From positions 1-60,274 of the forward strand of contig JALZVU010000025.1 in NCBI GenBank assembly GCA_023301795.1: DNA of 60,274 nucleotides, read 5' to 3'. Made by a program: the position numbers and the translations under genes. The number at the start of each line of letters is the position of its first letter. Within the stretch, counting starts at the first letter, position 1. This stretch comes from Granulosicoccus sp. Its GTDB lineage: Bacteria; Pseudomonadota; Gammaproteobacteria; Granulosicoccales; Granulosicoccaceae. Shown here piece by piece: positions 52,291 through 60,274 of this stretch. The notes beneath the pieces were generated by a model. That model was not told the origin of the DNA and did not search any database. It worked only from the letters and a program-made list of their open reading frames with translations.

Positions 52291-53394
52291 TTACGCCTCC
52301 GCTCGTGGGCTGCGCTTCAGGGCTGCGAATAGCTTTGCCAATGGCATTCTGACCATGTTGTCCAGCGCGCCGGTAAACAGGATGACCAGTGCCTGAATGA
52401 CAACGATCAGCTCTCGCGGTATGCCGGTCCAGAGCGCAAGCTCTGCGCCGCCTTGGTAAAGAAAGCCAAACAGGATGGCGGCTACGAAGACGCCGAACGG
52501 ATGGCTGCGTCCCATCAGCGCCACAGCGATGCCGATAAACCCGGCCCCCTCAACAGAACCCAGAATCAAACGCTCCGCCTCCCCCATGACATTGTTGACG
52601 GCCATCATTCCGGCAAGTCCGCCAGAGATCATCATGGTGATCATGATGATTTTGGTGGGGCTGATGCCGGCATACTTTGCGGCGGTTTCTGATTGGCCAA
52701 ATGCGCGTATTTCATAGCCAAGACGTGTGTGCCAGATCAAAATCCAGACAGCAACACAGGCCAACACAGCCACAAAGAAACTCACGTTGGCTGGCGCGCC
52801 TCGAAACAGAATTGTTTCGGTAGTTGAAAACATATCCTGAAACGAAGGCAGGTGTGTGGGTTCAGGGAACTTGGCTGTGGCAGGCTCCATCGACCCTTTG
52901 GGTTTGAGTGCGCCAATGAGAAGGTAGTTCAGCACGGCTGCAGCAATAAAATTGAACATTATCGTTGTGATAACGATATGACTACCGCGTTTGGCCTGCA
53001 GGTAGGCAGGAATGGCGGCCCACGCGGCACCGAAAAATGCCGCGCCGCCAACGGCTGCTAGCAACGCTAGTGACCAGTGAGGCCAAGGGATATGGATGCA
53101 AACCAGCGCCACACCAAGCCCGCCAAGGGTCGCCTGGCCTTCGCCACCAATATTGAACAGCCGCGCATGAAATGCGACAGCTACGGCCAAGCCTGTGAAC
53201 ATGAAGTTGGTAGCGTAGTAGAGGGTATAGCCCCAGCCATAGGTTGAGCCCAGAGCCCCCGTTATCATGATCTGCAGGGCTTCGACCGGGTTCTCGCCAA
53301 TCGCCAAGATGATGAGGGCTGAAAGCAATGCGGCAAGCAGCAAGCTTATCAGCGGGACCAGGACAATTTCTGCCCACTTGGGTAGCTCACTCAC
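52291..53394 (-). CDS. Nucleoside-type ABC transporter permease (NupP-like)
   Basis: A 367-residue inner-membrane protein, BPD_transp_2 family. It has the helical opening LVPLISLLLAALLSALIILAIGENP, the FHARLFNIGGEGQATLGG motif and the ATPase-contact loop GYEIRAFGQSETAAKYAG. The GTG start shares its first G with the TAG stop of the ATPase gene (TAGTG), a tight translational coupling. Works with the NupQ-like chain to form the pore. Confidence 0.9.
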   Translation of the reverse strand: MSELPKWAEIVLVPLISLLLAALLSALIILAIGENPVEALQIMITGALGSTYGWGYTLYYATNFMFTGLAVAVAFHARLFNIGGEGQATLGGLGVALVCIHIPWPHWSLALLAAVGGAAFFGAAWAAIPAYLQAKRGSHIVITTIMFNFIAAAVLNYLLIGALKPKGSMEPATAKFPEPTHLPSFQDMFSTTETILFRGAPANVSFFVAVLACVAVWILIWHTRLGYEIRAFGQSETAAKYAGISPTKIIMITMMISGGLAGMMAVNNVMGEAERLILGSVEGAGFIGIAVALMGRSHPFGVFVAAILFGFLYQGGAELALWTGIPRELIVVIQALVILFTGALDNMVRMPLAKLFAALKRSPRAEA

Positions 53395-54929
53395 TATGCG
53401 TCATCTTCATTTATACCCGCCATCATAAGGCCTAATTCGTTTTCGTCGGTTTCACCGGCGATGCGTTCACCGATTATCTGGCCATCGAACATCACGGCAA
53501 TTCTATCGCTGAGCGCCAGAATTTCTTCTAGTTCTACAGACACCAGTAGTATTGCCTTGCCCTCATCGCGTAGCGCGACAATTTGCTGGTGGATGAATTC
53601 TATAGCGCCGATATCCACACCGCGTGTTGGTTGTCCGATAAGCAGCAAATCAGGATTACGCTCAATCTCACGGGCAAGAACAATCTTTTGTTGATTGCCT
53701 CCGGAGAAGCTGCTGGCGTCAAGCCTGGGATCTGGTGGCCGTACATCAAAGCGCCCCATTTTCGCCTGAGTATCAGTGCGAATAGCGCTGTTGCTAATGA
53801 GCATGCCATTCTGGTACGCATCATCAAGGTGATAGCCAAAGGCTGTGTTTTCCCATGCCATGAAATTCATGATGAGACCTTCGGACTGACGATCTTCAGG
53901 GACATGAGCGATGCCCAGGGTGCGGCGGCTTTGTGCATTGGCAACCGCTCCCGTCAGGTCAATTTGCTGGCTTTTGTACCGTATGTTGCCAGTGGCCTTT
54001 TTGTACCCACCCAGCACTTCCAGCAGTTCTGATTGGCCATTGCCGGCAACACCGGCAATACCCACGATTTCACCGGCACGAATATCAAGGTTTATCCCCT
54101 TGAGGCGATGGACACCGTCTTCGTCCTTGACGTGTAGATCCTGTATTTCCAGAATCTTGTTCCCCACGCTGGCCGACTTCTTCTCTACCCGAAGCAGCAC
54201 CTTTCTGCCCACCATGAGTTCGGCAAGTTCGCCCGGCGAAGTGTCTGCTGTCTTGACAGTAGCCGTCATCTCACCGCGGCGCATGACACTCACTGTGTCA
54301 GTCACATCCATGATTTCACGCAGCTTGTGGGTGATCAGAATAATGGTTTTACCTTCAGCCTTCAGTCTGTCCAGAATTCTGAAAAGTTGATCAGCTTCGG
54401 CGGGGGTCAACACGCCTGTGGGCTCATCAAGAATAAGTATTTCTGCGCGCCGATAGAGAGCTTTGAGAATCTCCACCCGCTGTTGCATGCCCACGCCGAT
54501 GTCTTCGATTAGTGCATCAGGCTCTATGGTCAGCCCATACTCGTCAGCCAAGGCCTTGAGTTCGCGTCGTGCTTTGGCCAGCGACTTGCCTAGACTAAAA
54601 CCTTCTTCAGCGCCTAGTACAACATTTTCAAGCACGGAGAAGTTTTCAACCAGCTTGAAATGCTGGAATACCATGCCGATGCCCGCCTTTATGGCTGACT
54701 GGCTATCGGGGATTAAGGTTTTTTTTCCAGCGATGAATATATCGCCAGCATCGGCTTTGTAAAAGCCGTAAAGAATCGACATTAGGGTCGACTTTCCAGC
54801 ACCGTTTTCACCAATAATTCCGTGAATAGTGCCTGGCATCACTCGGATGGAAATATCCTTGTTTGCCTGAACTGTTCCGAAAGCTTTGGAAATGCCTGCA
54901 AGCTCGATAGCTGGAGCAGAGTTCGTCAT
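53394..54929 (-). CDS. Nucleoside-type ABC transporter ATP-binding protein with two NBDs (NupO-like)
   Basis: A 511-residue duplicated ATPase of the RbsA/NupO type. NBD1: Walker A GENGAGKSTLMS, a degenerate signature IGVGMQQRVEILKAL, Walker B LILDEPTGVLTP. NBD2: altered Walker A region GVAGNGQSELLEVL, signature FSGGNQQKIVLARE and LLLIGQPTRGVD with Gln in place of the catalytic Glu. This asymmetry is usual for the group. It follows the binding-protein gene across a hairpin at 54953. Energises uptake of the BmpA-bound ligand, probably purine nucleosides. Confidence 0.92.
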   Translation of the reverse strand: MTNSAPAIELAGISKAFGTVQANKDISIRVMPGTIHGIIGENGAGKSTLMSILYGFYKADAGDIFIAGKKTLIPDSQSAIKAGIGMVFQHFKLVENFSVLENVVLGAEEGFSLGKSLAKARRELKALADEYGLTIEPDALIEDIGVGMQQRVEILKALYRRAEILILDEPTGVLTPAEADQLFRILDRLKAEGKTIILITHKLREIMDVTDTVSVMRRGEMTATVKTADTSPGELAELMVGRKVLLRVEKKSASVGNKILEIQDLHVKDEDGVHRLKGINLDIRAGEIVGIAGVAGNGQSELLEVLGGYKKATGNIRYKSQQIDLTGAVANAQSRRTLGIAHVPEDRQSEGLIMNFMAWENTAFGYHLDDAYQNGMLISNSAIRTDTQAKMGRFDVRPPDPRLDASSFSGGNQQKIVLAREIERNPDLLLIGQPTRGVDIGAIEFIHQQIVALRDEGKAILLVSVELEEILALSDRIAVMFDGQIIGERIAGETDENELGLMMAGINEDDA

Positions 54930-54952
54930 TGAAACGCCAGTTTGGTAAAGGA

Positions 54953-54979
54953 GGGGGAAGCCGCGACGCGGCCACCCCC
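54953..54979 (-). terminator. Intercistronic hairpin after the bmpA-like gene
   Basis: GGGGG (54953-54957) with CCCCC (54975-54979) and GCCGC (54960-54964) with GCGGC (54968-54972) form a GC-rich stem with a 2x2 internal mismatch and a 3-base loop. It lies 24 bases after the binding-protein stop and before the ATPase start. On the minus strand a T-run is lacking, so it is likely an attenuator/RNA stabiliser. Confidence 0.6.
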
Positions 54980-55002
54980 GTTTTTAGATTTTAATAGTTG
55001 TT

Positions 55003-55998
55003 CTAGAATTCAACGGAAGGGCAGGCTTCATCGCTGGTGTAGTCATGAACGCTGATTTCACCTGCAGAGATTTTAGCGCTAGCCGCATCAACTGCAGCTT
55101 TCATATCTGCCGTTACCAGGCTTGCATTGTGCTCGTCAAGTGCATAACCGACGCCATCGTTGCCCAGCCCCATGGCATTGATGCCAGGTTCTACATCGCT
55201 ACCCGCAGAAAAAGCGCTATAGACAGCATTATCAACTCGCTTGAGCATAGAGGTAAGGACTTTGCCTGAATGCAGGTAGTTCTGGTTTGCATCTACACCA
55301 ATTGACAAGATGTCTTTGTCAGCTGCAGTTTGGAGAACACCAAGTCCTGTTGCGCCTGCAGCAGCAAATACAACATCCGAGCCTTGGCTAATCTGAGCAA
55401 GAGTAAGCTCTGATCCCTTAACCGGGTCATTCCATGCCGCGCCAGTTGTTCCCGTCATGTTAACAATGACTTTTGCATCAGCGTTGGCTGCCATCGCACC
55501 TTGGGCGTAGCCGCAGGCAAACTTTCTGATCAGTGGAATATCCATCCCGCCAATGAAAGAAACTGTTCCGGTTTCTGAGGCCATTGCCGCCATCATTCCA
55601 ACCAGGTATGAGCCTTCGTGCTCGTTGAAGACGATCGAGCGCACGTTAGGCTGGTCTACGACCATGTCAATGATGACGAATTTTGTTTCAGGGTATTCAG
55701 CGGCTACTTCAGTGAGTGCGGTGGCGAAAGAGAATCCGGCCACAACGATAGGGTTTGCACCCGATTGGGCAAATCGGCGTAGAGCCTGTTCACGTTGTGC
55801 GTCAGATTGCAATTCAACTTCGGCAAATTTTTCACCTGTCTCGTCTGCCCAGCGTTTCGCGCCATTGTAGGAAGACTCATTAAATGATTTATCAAACTTG
55901 CCGCCCAGGTCGTATATGACCGCAGGGGCTGCGATGCTGACGGTGGAAGTTGTTAGAACTGCAGCACAAAGCAGCAGTGAAGGTGCAAATATCTTCAT
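55003..55998 (-). CDS. BMP-family nucleoside-binding protein (BmpA/PnrA-like)
   Basis: A 331-residue exported binding protein. Signal peptide with a hydrophobic stretch at 5-20 and AIA-type cleavage near residue 24. The family motifs are DLGGKFDKSFNESSYNGAKRW, the NPIVVAGFSFATAL segment, and EHEGSYLVGMMAAM with GGMDIPLIRKFACGY. PnrA-type proteins bind purine nucleosides. The ATG at 55998 has AGGA seven bases upstream; an in-frame start at 56073 would add 25 residues with no signal-like features. First gene of the four-gene operon. Confidence 0.9.
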   Translation of the reverse strand: MKIFAPSLLLCAAVLTTSTVSIAAPAVIYDLGGKFDKSFNESSYNGAKRWADETGEKFAEVELQSDAQREQALRRFAQSGANPIVVAGFSFATALTEVAAEYPETKFVIIDMVVDQPNVRSIVFNEHEGSYLVGMMAAMASETGTVSFIGGMDIPLIRKFACGYAQGAMAANADAKVIVNMTGTTGAAWNDPVKGSELTLAQISQGSDVVFAAAGATGLGVLQTAADKDILSIGVDANQNYLHSGKVLTSMLKRVDNAVYSAFSAGSDVEPGINAMGLGNDGVGYALDEHNASLVTADMKAAVDAASAKISAGEISVHDYTSDEACPSVEF

Positions 55999-56345
55999 GT
56001 AGATTCCTGTGAGCTCTTTATTGAGCGTTCCATGATTTGACGCAAGATCGTTAGTCCACGAAGCTTTGCACACGTTTTATCAGCCACATGAACTGGAAAC
56101 GGAGCGCCCAGCGTGCCCGTAGCGTTACCACTGCAATCTGACATTTTTTTATTATTCACGCAAGCTAAAGCTTGAGAGCATTATAAGTCGCTCTCGGGGG
56201 CTGTGCCATTGCCAAGTGGGGTCAGCGGTGAGGCTATGTCGGGTGTAGCTCGGTTTGTGTGTCTAACTATCTGAAATAAATAAATTTTATAGGTTGGCAA
56301 GTTCTACCAAACATCGCATTGTCACCGACATGTTGGCAGCTTTCA
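55999..56345. other. Intergenic region upstream of the bmpA-like operon
   Basis: A 347-base spacer that ends at the convergent stop of the XRE regulator gene's downstream side (both genes are on the minus strand). It holds a candidate promoter (56180-56208, minus) and a short inverted repeat GAGAGC/GCTCTC around 56174-56195. No gene recognised. Confidence 0.5.
56180..56208 (-). promoter_or_regulatory. Candidate sigma-70 promoter for the bmpA-like operon
   Basis: On the minus strand TGGCAC (complement of 56203-56208) is followed after 17 bases by a perfect TATAAT (complement of 56180-56185). Distance to the start codon at 55998 is about 180 bases, a long leader. The -35 is weak. Confidence 0.35.
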
Positions 56346-57767
56346 TTAACTTTCCAGTCGCGTGTTCCCGCGCCGACTCGGATCCACCGACAATTCAACG
56401 CCTAGCGGGTTGTGAGCTCGTTGCGCACACGACTGTCTCGGGCAGATTCGGCAGTTTATGCCGATCTTCCCGTAGAGTTGTTCGTCTGACTGATTGAAGG
56501 CGCTCGCATAGCCTATATTGCCGACATGAGAAAGATCGCACCCTAGCGACAATGCTTGGCGTCTTGCCTGCGAGTCACGGCTGTAGGCTGGCCTGTCTGC
56601 CGTGCGGCTGATTGTGAAAAAGCGTTTTCCGTCAGGAAGTTCTACGAACTGCGGCAGAATGGTGCCTGGATTACTGAAAGTTGCATGCAGATCCCACACC
56701 GGACAAGCTCCGCCGTATTCAGCAATGGTGATGGAGCTTGCGTTAAAGCGCTTTGTGACATTGCCTGCTCTGTCCACTCGGATAAAGAAAAACGGTATGC
56801 CACTATCGCCCTTTCGTTGTAGCGTTGTTAAGCGATGGCAGACTTGCTCAAATGAGACACCAAATGTCTTGCCCAAGCGGTTGATGTCGTAAGCAATTGA
56901 TTCAGCAGTATTTTTAAACTGTGAATAAGGCAGTAGATACGCAGCTGCAAAGTAGTTGGCAAGCTCTACCTGGCAGCGAACCCTGCCTGCGTTGTCGGCG
57001 TTCTTTTCCAAGCCTTGGTCTGAAATGTCAGCGGTCAGCGTGTCGATCTGGCTGCTGCATTCAATGAGCCCAAGCATGTGTGCTAACTGGAACGTACGGT
57101 TAGGAAAGTCGAGCGCTTCTGAGAGTTTGATTTTGCCTGCGGCCTTGTCGTAGATACGTAATGAGCGCTCCATTTCCTCAATCGGTTCTGTGCTGACCTC
57201 AATTGCGTGTCGTTCATGCAACCTTGTCTTCAGCTGATAGTAAACATCATAGGGCTCACAGGGGTGCTCAAGGCGCAGCCCCTCAGCGTAGTCCTCGAGT
57301 ACAGCAAAGTAGTTCGAATGGCTTCGGAAAAAATCATGAACAATCGCTTCAGGGGAGGTCAGTTGCGCACCGTCTGAAAGCTGATCACCCGTTTGCATGA
57401 CGCGGTCAATAACATTGGAGTGGTTCCGGTACAAATGGAGGAAGTTTTCCACAAGCTTTGGCGCGTGATCCACGGCGAGTCTGAGCTCCTGAATGTCGGG
57501 TTGCCCAGTGTTGAATAATGGGTCTTGAACAGCGGTGTGTAAATCTGCCAGCAAGCGATCGCTGCCGTCGTGCATCAAATCACGCCAGTCCACGTCGTAA
57601 GCGTCGGCTATTGCCATCAGTACCTTGACCGACAGGCTGCGCTGATTGTTTTCCAGCAAGTTTATATAAGCGGTGCTGACGCCCACGGACTTTGCCATCT
57701 GAGCCTGCGACTGGTTATTTTCTCGCCGCAACTGGCGTAATCTTGTACCAACAAATGTTTTAGCCAT
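56346..57767 (-). CDS. ScfR/RamB-like XRE-family transcriptional regulator with degenerate IrrE-like domain
   Basis: A 473-residue regulator. An N-terminal XRE helix-turn-helix (about 5-64: GTRLRQLRRENNQSQAQMAKSVGVSTAYINLLEN) is followed by a long helical region, a degenerate IrrE-like peptidase domain near residues 222-290 and a C-terminal DUF2083-like tail with CRICPRQSCAQRA. The zinc site HExxH reads HMLGL at residues 230-234, so it is not a protease. This layout is that of RamB/ScfR, which control acetate, propionate or short-chain fatty-acid metabolism. Palindromic sites lie at its own promoter. Target genes are not obvious in the window. Confidence 0.85.
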   Translation of the reverse strand: MAKTFVGTRLRQLRRENNQSQAQMAKSVGVSTAYINLLENNQRSLSVKVLMAIADAYDVDWRDLMHDGSDRLLADLHTAVQDPLFNTGQPDIQELRLAVDHAPKLVENFLHLYRNHSNVIDRVMQTGDQLSDGAQLTSPEAIVHDFFRSHSNYFAVLEDYAEGLRLEHPCEPYDVYYQLKTRLHERHAIEVSTEPIEEMERSLRIYDKAAGKIKLSEALDFPNRTFQLAHMLGLIECSSQIDTLTADISDQGLEKNADNAGRVRCQVELANYFAAAYLLPYSQFKNTAESIAYDINRLGKTFGVSFEQVCHRLTTLQRKGDSGIPFFFIRVDRAGNVTKRFNASSITIAEYGGACPVWDLHATFSNPGTILPQFVELPDGKRFFTISRTADRPAYSRDSQARRQALSLGCDLSHVGNIGYASAFNQSDEQLYGKIGINCRICPRQSCAQRAHNPLGVELSVDPSRRGNTRLES

Positions 57768-57783
57768 ACTTTGATATTAACAA

Positions 57784-57821
57784 ATTTACATAATTGAAAA
57801 ATGTAAATATAAACATTTACA
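57784..57821. promoter_or_regulatory. Three TGTAAAT/ATTTACA half-sites upstream of the ScfR-like regulator
   Basis: ATTTACA (57784-57790), TGTAAAT (57802-57808) and ATTTACA (57815-57821). The last two form an inverted pair around a 6-base centre, and the first two form another, larger one. They lie 17-54 bases before the regulator's start codon, in the divergent spacer (127 bases) shared with the small plus-strand gene. Position suggests an autoregulatory operator. Confidence 0.45.
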
Positions 57822-57894
57822 CATAAACACGGTTTGACTGGATTCTTTTGATTTCCGTCGATATATTTCATGAATCCCAGATTGGAGCGTGAAT

Positions 57895-58152
57895 ATGCCA
57901 GTTTCTAATAGAGTTCAAGCAAAAGTCCAAACCCAGTTCGAGATCGGTCTGACAGAATTGGACGTCATCGAAGAAGCGCTCCGATATCAAGCTCAGAGCC
58001 TGGCCAAGCAGGCCATCGACGGTCAAGAGCAGGACGAAGCGCAAAGGGCTGAGAAATACAAAGCTCGGATGGCTGAGATTCAACTTGTTCTTGGCAGCTT
58101 GCACAACCAGAAAGCTTGGTACGTCCCGCGCAAAGCTGTTCCCCTGGGATAG
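57895..58152 (+). CDS. Small hydrophilic protein, divergent from the ScfR-like regulator
   Basis: An 85-residue charged, mostly helical protein with many Gln, Glu, Lys and Ala residues (IEEALRYQAQSLAKQAIDG) and a short C-terminal segment NQKAWYVPRKAVPLG. GGAG (57884-57887) is seven bases before the ATG at 57895, giving good support; a GTG at 57889 also fits. No family recognised. It faces the ScfR-like regulator gene across the candidate operator, so it may be under its control. Confidence 0.6.
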   Translation: MPVSNRVQAKVQTQFEIGLTELDVIEEALRYQAQSLAKQAIDGQEQDEAQRAEKYKARMAEIQLVLGSLHNQKAWYVPRKAVPLG

Positions 58153-58276
58153 TTTGTGACGCCAGCGGGCCTAGCTTTTTTGGCAGGCCCGTAAGTAGTC
58201 CCAGCTGAGTTTTTTTTCGAAAGACACAACCGCCTTCGATTAAGATCGTGCGTTCGATCTGTCATTTCATCCGTCA

Positions 58277-59044
58277 ATGAAAAAAACCTTCTGGGCGATA
58301 GTGTTGCTCGCTATGGTTGTGGCCGGCGGAATGGTTCTGGTTACCGATAGATATCAAGGAACCACAATCCACCTCGCAGGCGACTCCACCCTATCCGTAA
58401 AATTAGTGTCGAGGCGTCCAGAGACAGGGTGGGGCGAACCAATAGCGAACATGCTGTGCCCTGATGTTCGGCTTGTTAATCGCGCAAAAAACGGTCGCAG
58501 TACAAAGAGCTTTATTTCCGAAGGTTTATGGAAGAAGCTTCTGAACAACGTTCGGGCTGGTGATATCGTGATTATTCAGTTTGGACACAATGATCAGAAA
58601 AAAAATGAATTAGATCTGTATGCCAGCCCATGGCGAGAGTATCGCGACAATCTTAATAAGTTTGTTTCGGACGTGAAGGAAGTGGGTGCTGAACCGGTTT
58701 TACTAACGTCAATAGTTCGAAGAGCGTTTAACTCGCAGGGTGAGCTTGAGCGGACTCTTGGAGATTACCCGGCGGTGACTCGGGAAGTAGCATCAACTAT
58801 GAATGTTGTACTGATTGATCTTAACAAAGCCAGTTATAAACTCGTGTCCACTATGGGGCCGATCGCATCAAAGCAGTTGTACCTCCATCTAGCGCCCGGC
58901 AGTCATGAAAATTATATTGAAGGCAAGTGGGATGACACCCACCTTAGTCCTCAGGGTGCTTTGGAGATAGCGACATTAGCCGCTGTAGAGCTTGAGAAAA
59001 ATGTACCCGGTGTGATGTGTATTCAAAGCTCCGACGCTAACTGA
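58277..59044 (+). CDS. SGNH-hydrolase, rhamnogalacturonan-acetylesterase-like
   Basis: A 255-residue exported protein with an N-terminal hydrophobic helix (7-22) that may be a signal or an anchor. SGNH blocks: block I LAGDST (Ser nucleophile), block II Gly in NRAKNGRST, block III GHNDQKK, and block V DDTHLSPQG with the Asp-His dyad. This pattern matches rhamnogalacturonan acetylesterases, which remove acetyl groups from pectin backbone. No other pectin genes are adjacent. It converges with the sulfite-oxidase-like gene 4 bases away. Confidence 0.85.
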   Translation: MKKTFWAIVLLAMVVAGGMVLVTDRYQGTTIHLAGDSTLSVKLVSRRPETGWGEPIANMLCPDVRLVNRAKNGRSTKSFISEGLWKKLLNNVRAGDIVIIQFGHNDQKKNELDLYASPWREYRDNLNKFVSDVKEVGAEPVLLTSIVRRAFNSQGELERTLGDYPAVTREVASTMNVVLIDLNKASYKLVSTMGPIASKQLYLHLAPGSHENYIEGKWDDTHLSPQGALEIATLAAVELEKNVPGVMCIQSSDAN

Positions 59045-59048
59045 GAAG

Positions 59049-60164
59049 CTAGACCCTAGGGGAGAGTTCAACATAGATATTCACTTGCTGAACAGCGTTA
59101 TTACCAAATCCTGAAGCATCCCATCGCGGCTCTAGCGGTTGGGTGTCGCCATTACTGTCGGTTGCTCTGCAACTAAGCACATGCTCACCCGGCACGGCTT
59201 CCCACTGACATACCCATCGGGTCCAGCCAAAGCGTCCAGCGGGCGGTGTCAGCTGCGCCGTGTGCCATCGCTTGCCGTCATTGAATTCCACTTTGCTGAT
59301 TGAGGATCCATTGCCTGACCATGCGCGTCCGGCAACGGTCACAGGTCCTGCTTTCAGGTAGCGATTGCGCGTGCTCCAATCGGGAATACCTGGAGGTTCC
59401 ATCAAGGATTTCACGCGTAGGGATGTCACTGGTGTTCCAGGGTCGTCCTTGTGGTTGCGATAGCGATAGGTGCCAACTTGTTGTAATCCCTGATAGGGTT
59501 GATTCAATGCCTCTATGGTGCTTAACCATTTGACGGATGCCATGCCGTACCAGCCCGGTACGATGATGCGCAGCGGGGCGCCGTGTTGTGGCAGTAATGG
59601 CTGACCATTCATTTCATGTACCAGAAGCACATCCAGTGAAGCTATTTGTTCGAGTGTCAGGCTACGGCCAAACGCATGTTCAACACCCTTGTCAAATCCT
59701 CTATCAGCGCCTGTGAATACAATTTCGACCGTGTCTGCATTGGGACAAGCACGCTCAATCAGAGGCGCCAATAGCGTGCCCGTCCACTCTGATGTGCCCA
59801 CCGCCTCGTAGCTCCATGGCATGGAACGCGTGCGTGGCGACACGGCCGTTCGGCCATTGCCTGCACATTCAAGTGTGACAGGCATGGTTATCTGCGGTAA
59901 GGCGCGGATATCATCAAGACTCAATGAAAAAGGTGCACCGAAGCCGCTACCGAATTTCAGCGTGTGGGTTTGTGTATCGAGGCTAGGTACGTCGAAATGT
60001 ATAAGCAGATAGTGCAGGCCAGTGGGTGTGACGTCGTGTTTGAGCATCTCCAATAACGTCCCGGAGTTTCGATTGGACAGTCGCAGCTCATCGTCAGAGA
60101 ACGGTCCATCCTGGGCGTCAGCCCGTGCACCAGGTGTGTTGAAAATATCTGATAGCGTTGTCAT
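59049..60164 (-). CDS. Sulfite-oxidase-family molybdoenzyme
   Basis: A 371-residue molybdopterin enzyme. The oxidoreductase domain (about 40-235) has the molybdenum-ligand cysteine in TLECAGNGRT and the GTSEWTGTLL and LLVHEMNGQPLLPQHGAPLRIIVPGWYG motifs. A C-terminal Mo-co dimerisation domain follows (about 245-365: VAGRAWSGNGSSISKVEF, WQWEAVPG-like and GDTQP). There is no Tat or Sec signal, so the enzyme is cytoplasmic in contrast to SorA or YedY types. Probably oxidises sulfite or a similar substrate; electron acceptor unknown. Monocistronic. Confidence 0.87.
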   Translation of the reverse strand: MTTLSDIFNTPGARADAQDGPFSDDELRLSNRNSGTLLEMLKHDVTPTGLHYLLIHFDVPSLDTQTHTLKFGSGFGAPFSLSLDDIRALPQITMPVTLECAGNGRTAVSPRTRSMPWSYEAVGTSEWTGTLLAPLIERACPNADTVEIVFTGADRGFDKGVEHAFGRSLTLEQIASLDVLLVHEMNGQPLLPQHGAPLRIIVPGWYGMASVKWLSTIEALNQPYQGLQQVGTYRYRNHKDDPGTPVTSLRVKSLMEPPGIPDWSTRNRYLKAGPVTVAGRAWSGNGSSISKVEFNDGKRWHTAQLTPPAGRFGWTRWVCQWEAVPGEHVLSCRATDSNGDTQPLEPRWDASGFGNNAVQQVNIYVELSPRV

Positions 60165-60274
60165 GTGCTATGAATACCCTAGTGTTGCATAAAATTCCGG
60201 CCCAGAACCGCTTCGCTGCTTCTATAGCAGCATCTAAGGGGCTGTACTCATTTTTCCTGGATCTCACCTAGAGT

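Noticed and set aside
58166-58191. CGGGCCT/AGGCCCG stem after the small hydrophilic protein gene
   Set aside because: A 7-bp stem, but the only T-run follows 15 bases later, so it is not a convincing terminator.

Overview
This 60.3 kb window is ordinary bacterial chromosome with dense, mostly single-copy genes and roughly balanced base composition. The set of families (hybrid histidine kinase with HPt, TonB-dependent receptor, GGDEF/EAL protein, type I pantothenate kinase, tryptophan 2,3-dioxygenase, pterin carbinolamine dehydratase, many ABC solute-binding proteins, amylosucrase, G8 and FG-GAP surface proteins) points to a free-living, probably marine, heterotrophic gammaproteobacterium. That placement is an inference; no rRNA or other marker gene is present. 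I saw no tRNA, rRNA, CRISPR array, prophage, transposase or insertion sequence.

Layout. 0-7 kb: a JmjC/cupin_4 oxygenase followed by a small Tat-exported peptide, then an ABC transporter operon (binding protein, double-length permease, ATPase) that resembles the AfuABC sugar-phosphate system more than a ferric transporter, ending with a pterin dehydratase. 7-15 kb: a PAS-GGDEF-EAL protein, a methyltransferase overlapping a divergent SAH-hydrolase-like protein, an amylosucrase with an EamA exporter, and coaA. 15.4-21.2 kb (minus): a three-gene envelope sensory operon, TonB-dependent receptor, periplasmic binding protein and BarA-like hybrid kinase. 21.5-27.3 kb (plus, divergent from it): five genes, a YbdK-type carboxylate-amine ligase, a Fes-like esterase, an ATP-grasp ligase, a second esterase and a second ATP-grasp ligase. 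This looks like a small biosynthetic pathway for an unknown amide- or peptide-like metabolite and is the strongest candidate for an undescribed system. 27.4-32.1 kb: two IlvD/Edd dehydratases and an MTA/SAH nucleosidase.

32-43 kb: an AlkP-superfamily protein, a seven-repeat FG-GAP protein with a C-terminal sorting-like tail, a GlcG/HbpS-like protein, tryptophan 2,3-dioxygenase, a G8/parallel beta-helix lipoprotein, and a MocR regulator divergent from a DUF1127 protein. 43-47 kb (minus): EamA transporter, secreted metallo-beta-lactamase-fold hydrolase, class II aldolase, lipoprotein. 47-51 kb: a complete PotDABC-like polyamine-type ABC operon. 51-56 kb (minus): a complete BmpA/NupOPQ-like nucleoside ABC operon. 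56-60 kb: a ScfR/RamB-like XRE regulator with palindromic sites at its own promoter, a small hydrophilic protein, an SGNH rhamnogalacturonan-acetylesterase-like protein and a cytoplasmic sulfite-oxidase-family molybdoenzyme.

Several inverted repeats are visible by eye: one clear intrinsic terminator (40795-40831), hairpins between the binding-protein gene and the remaining ABC genes in two operons, an isolated 14-bp-arm hairpin (45936-45995), and candidate operators next to the MocR and ScfR-like genes. All functions are read from sequence motifs without database searches.
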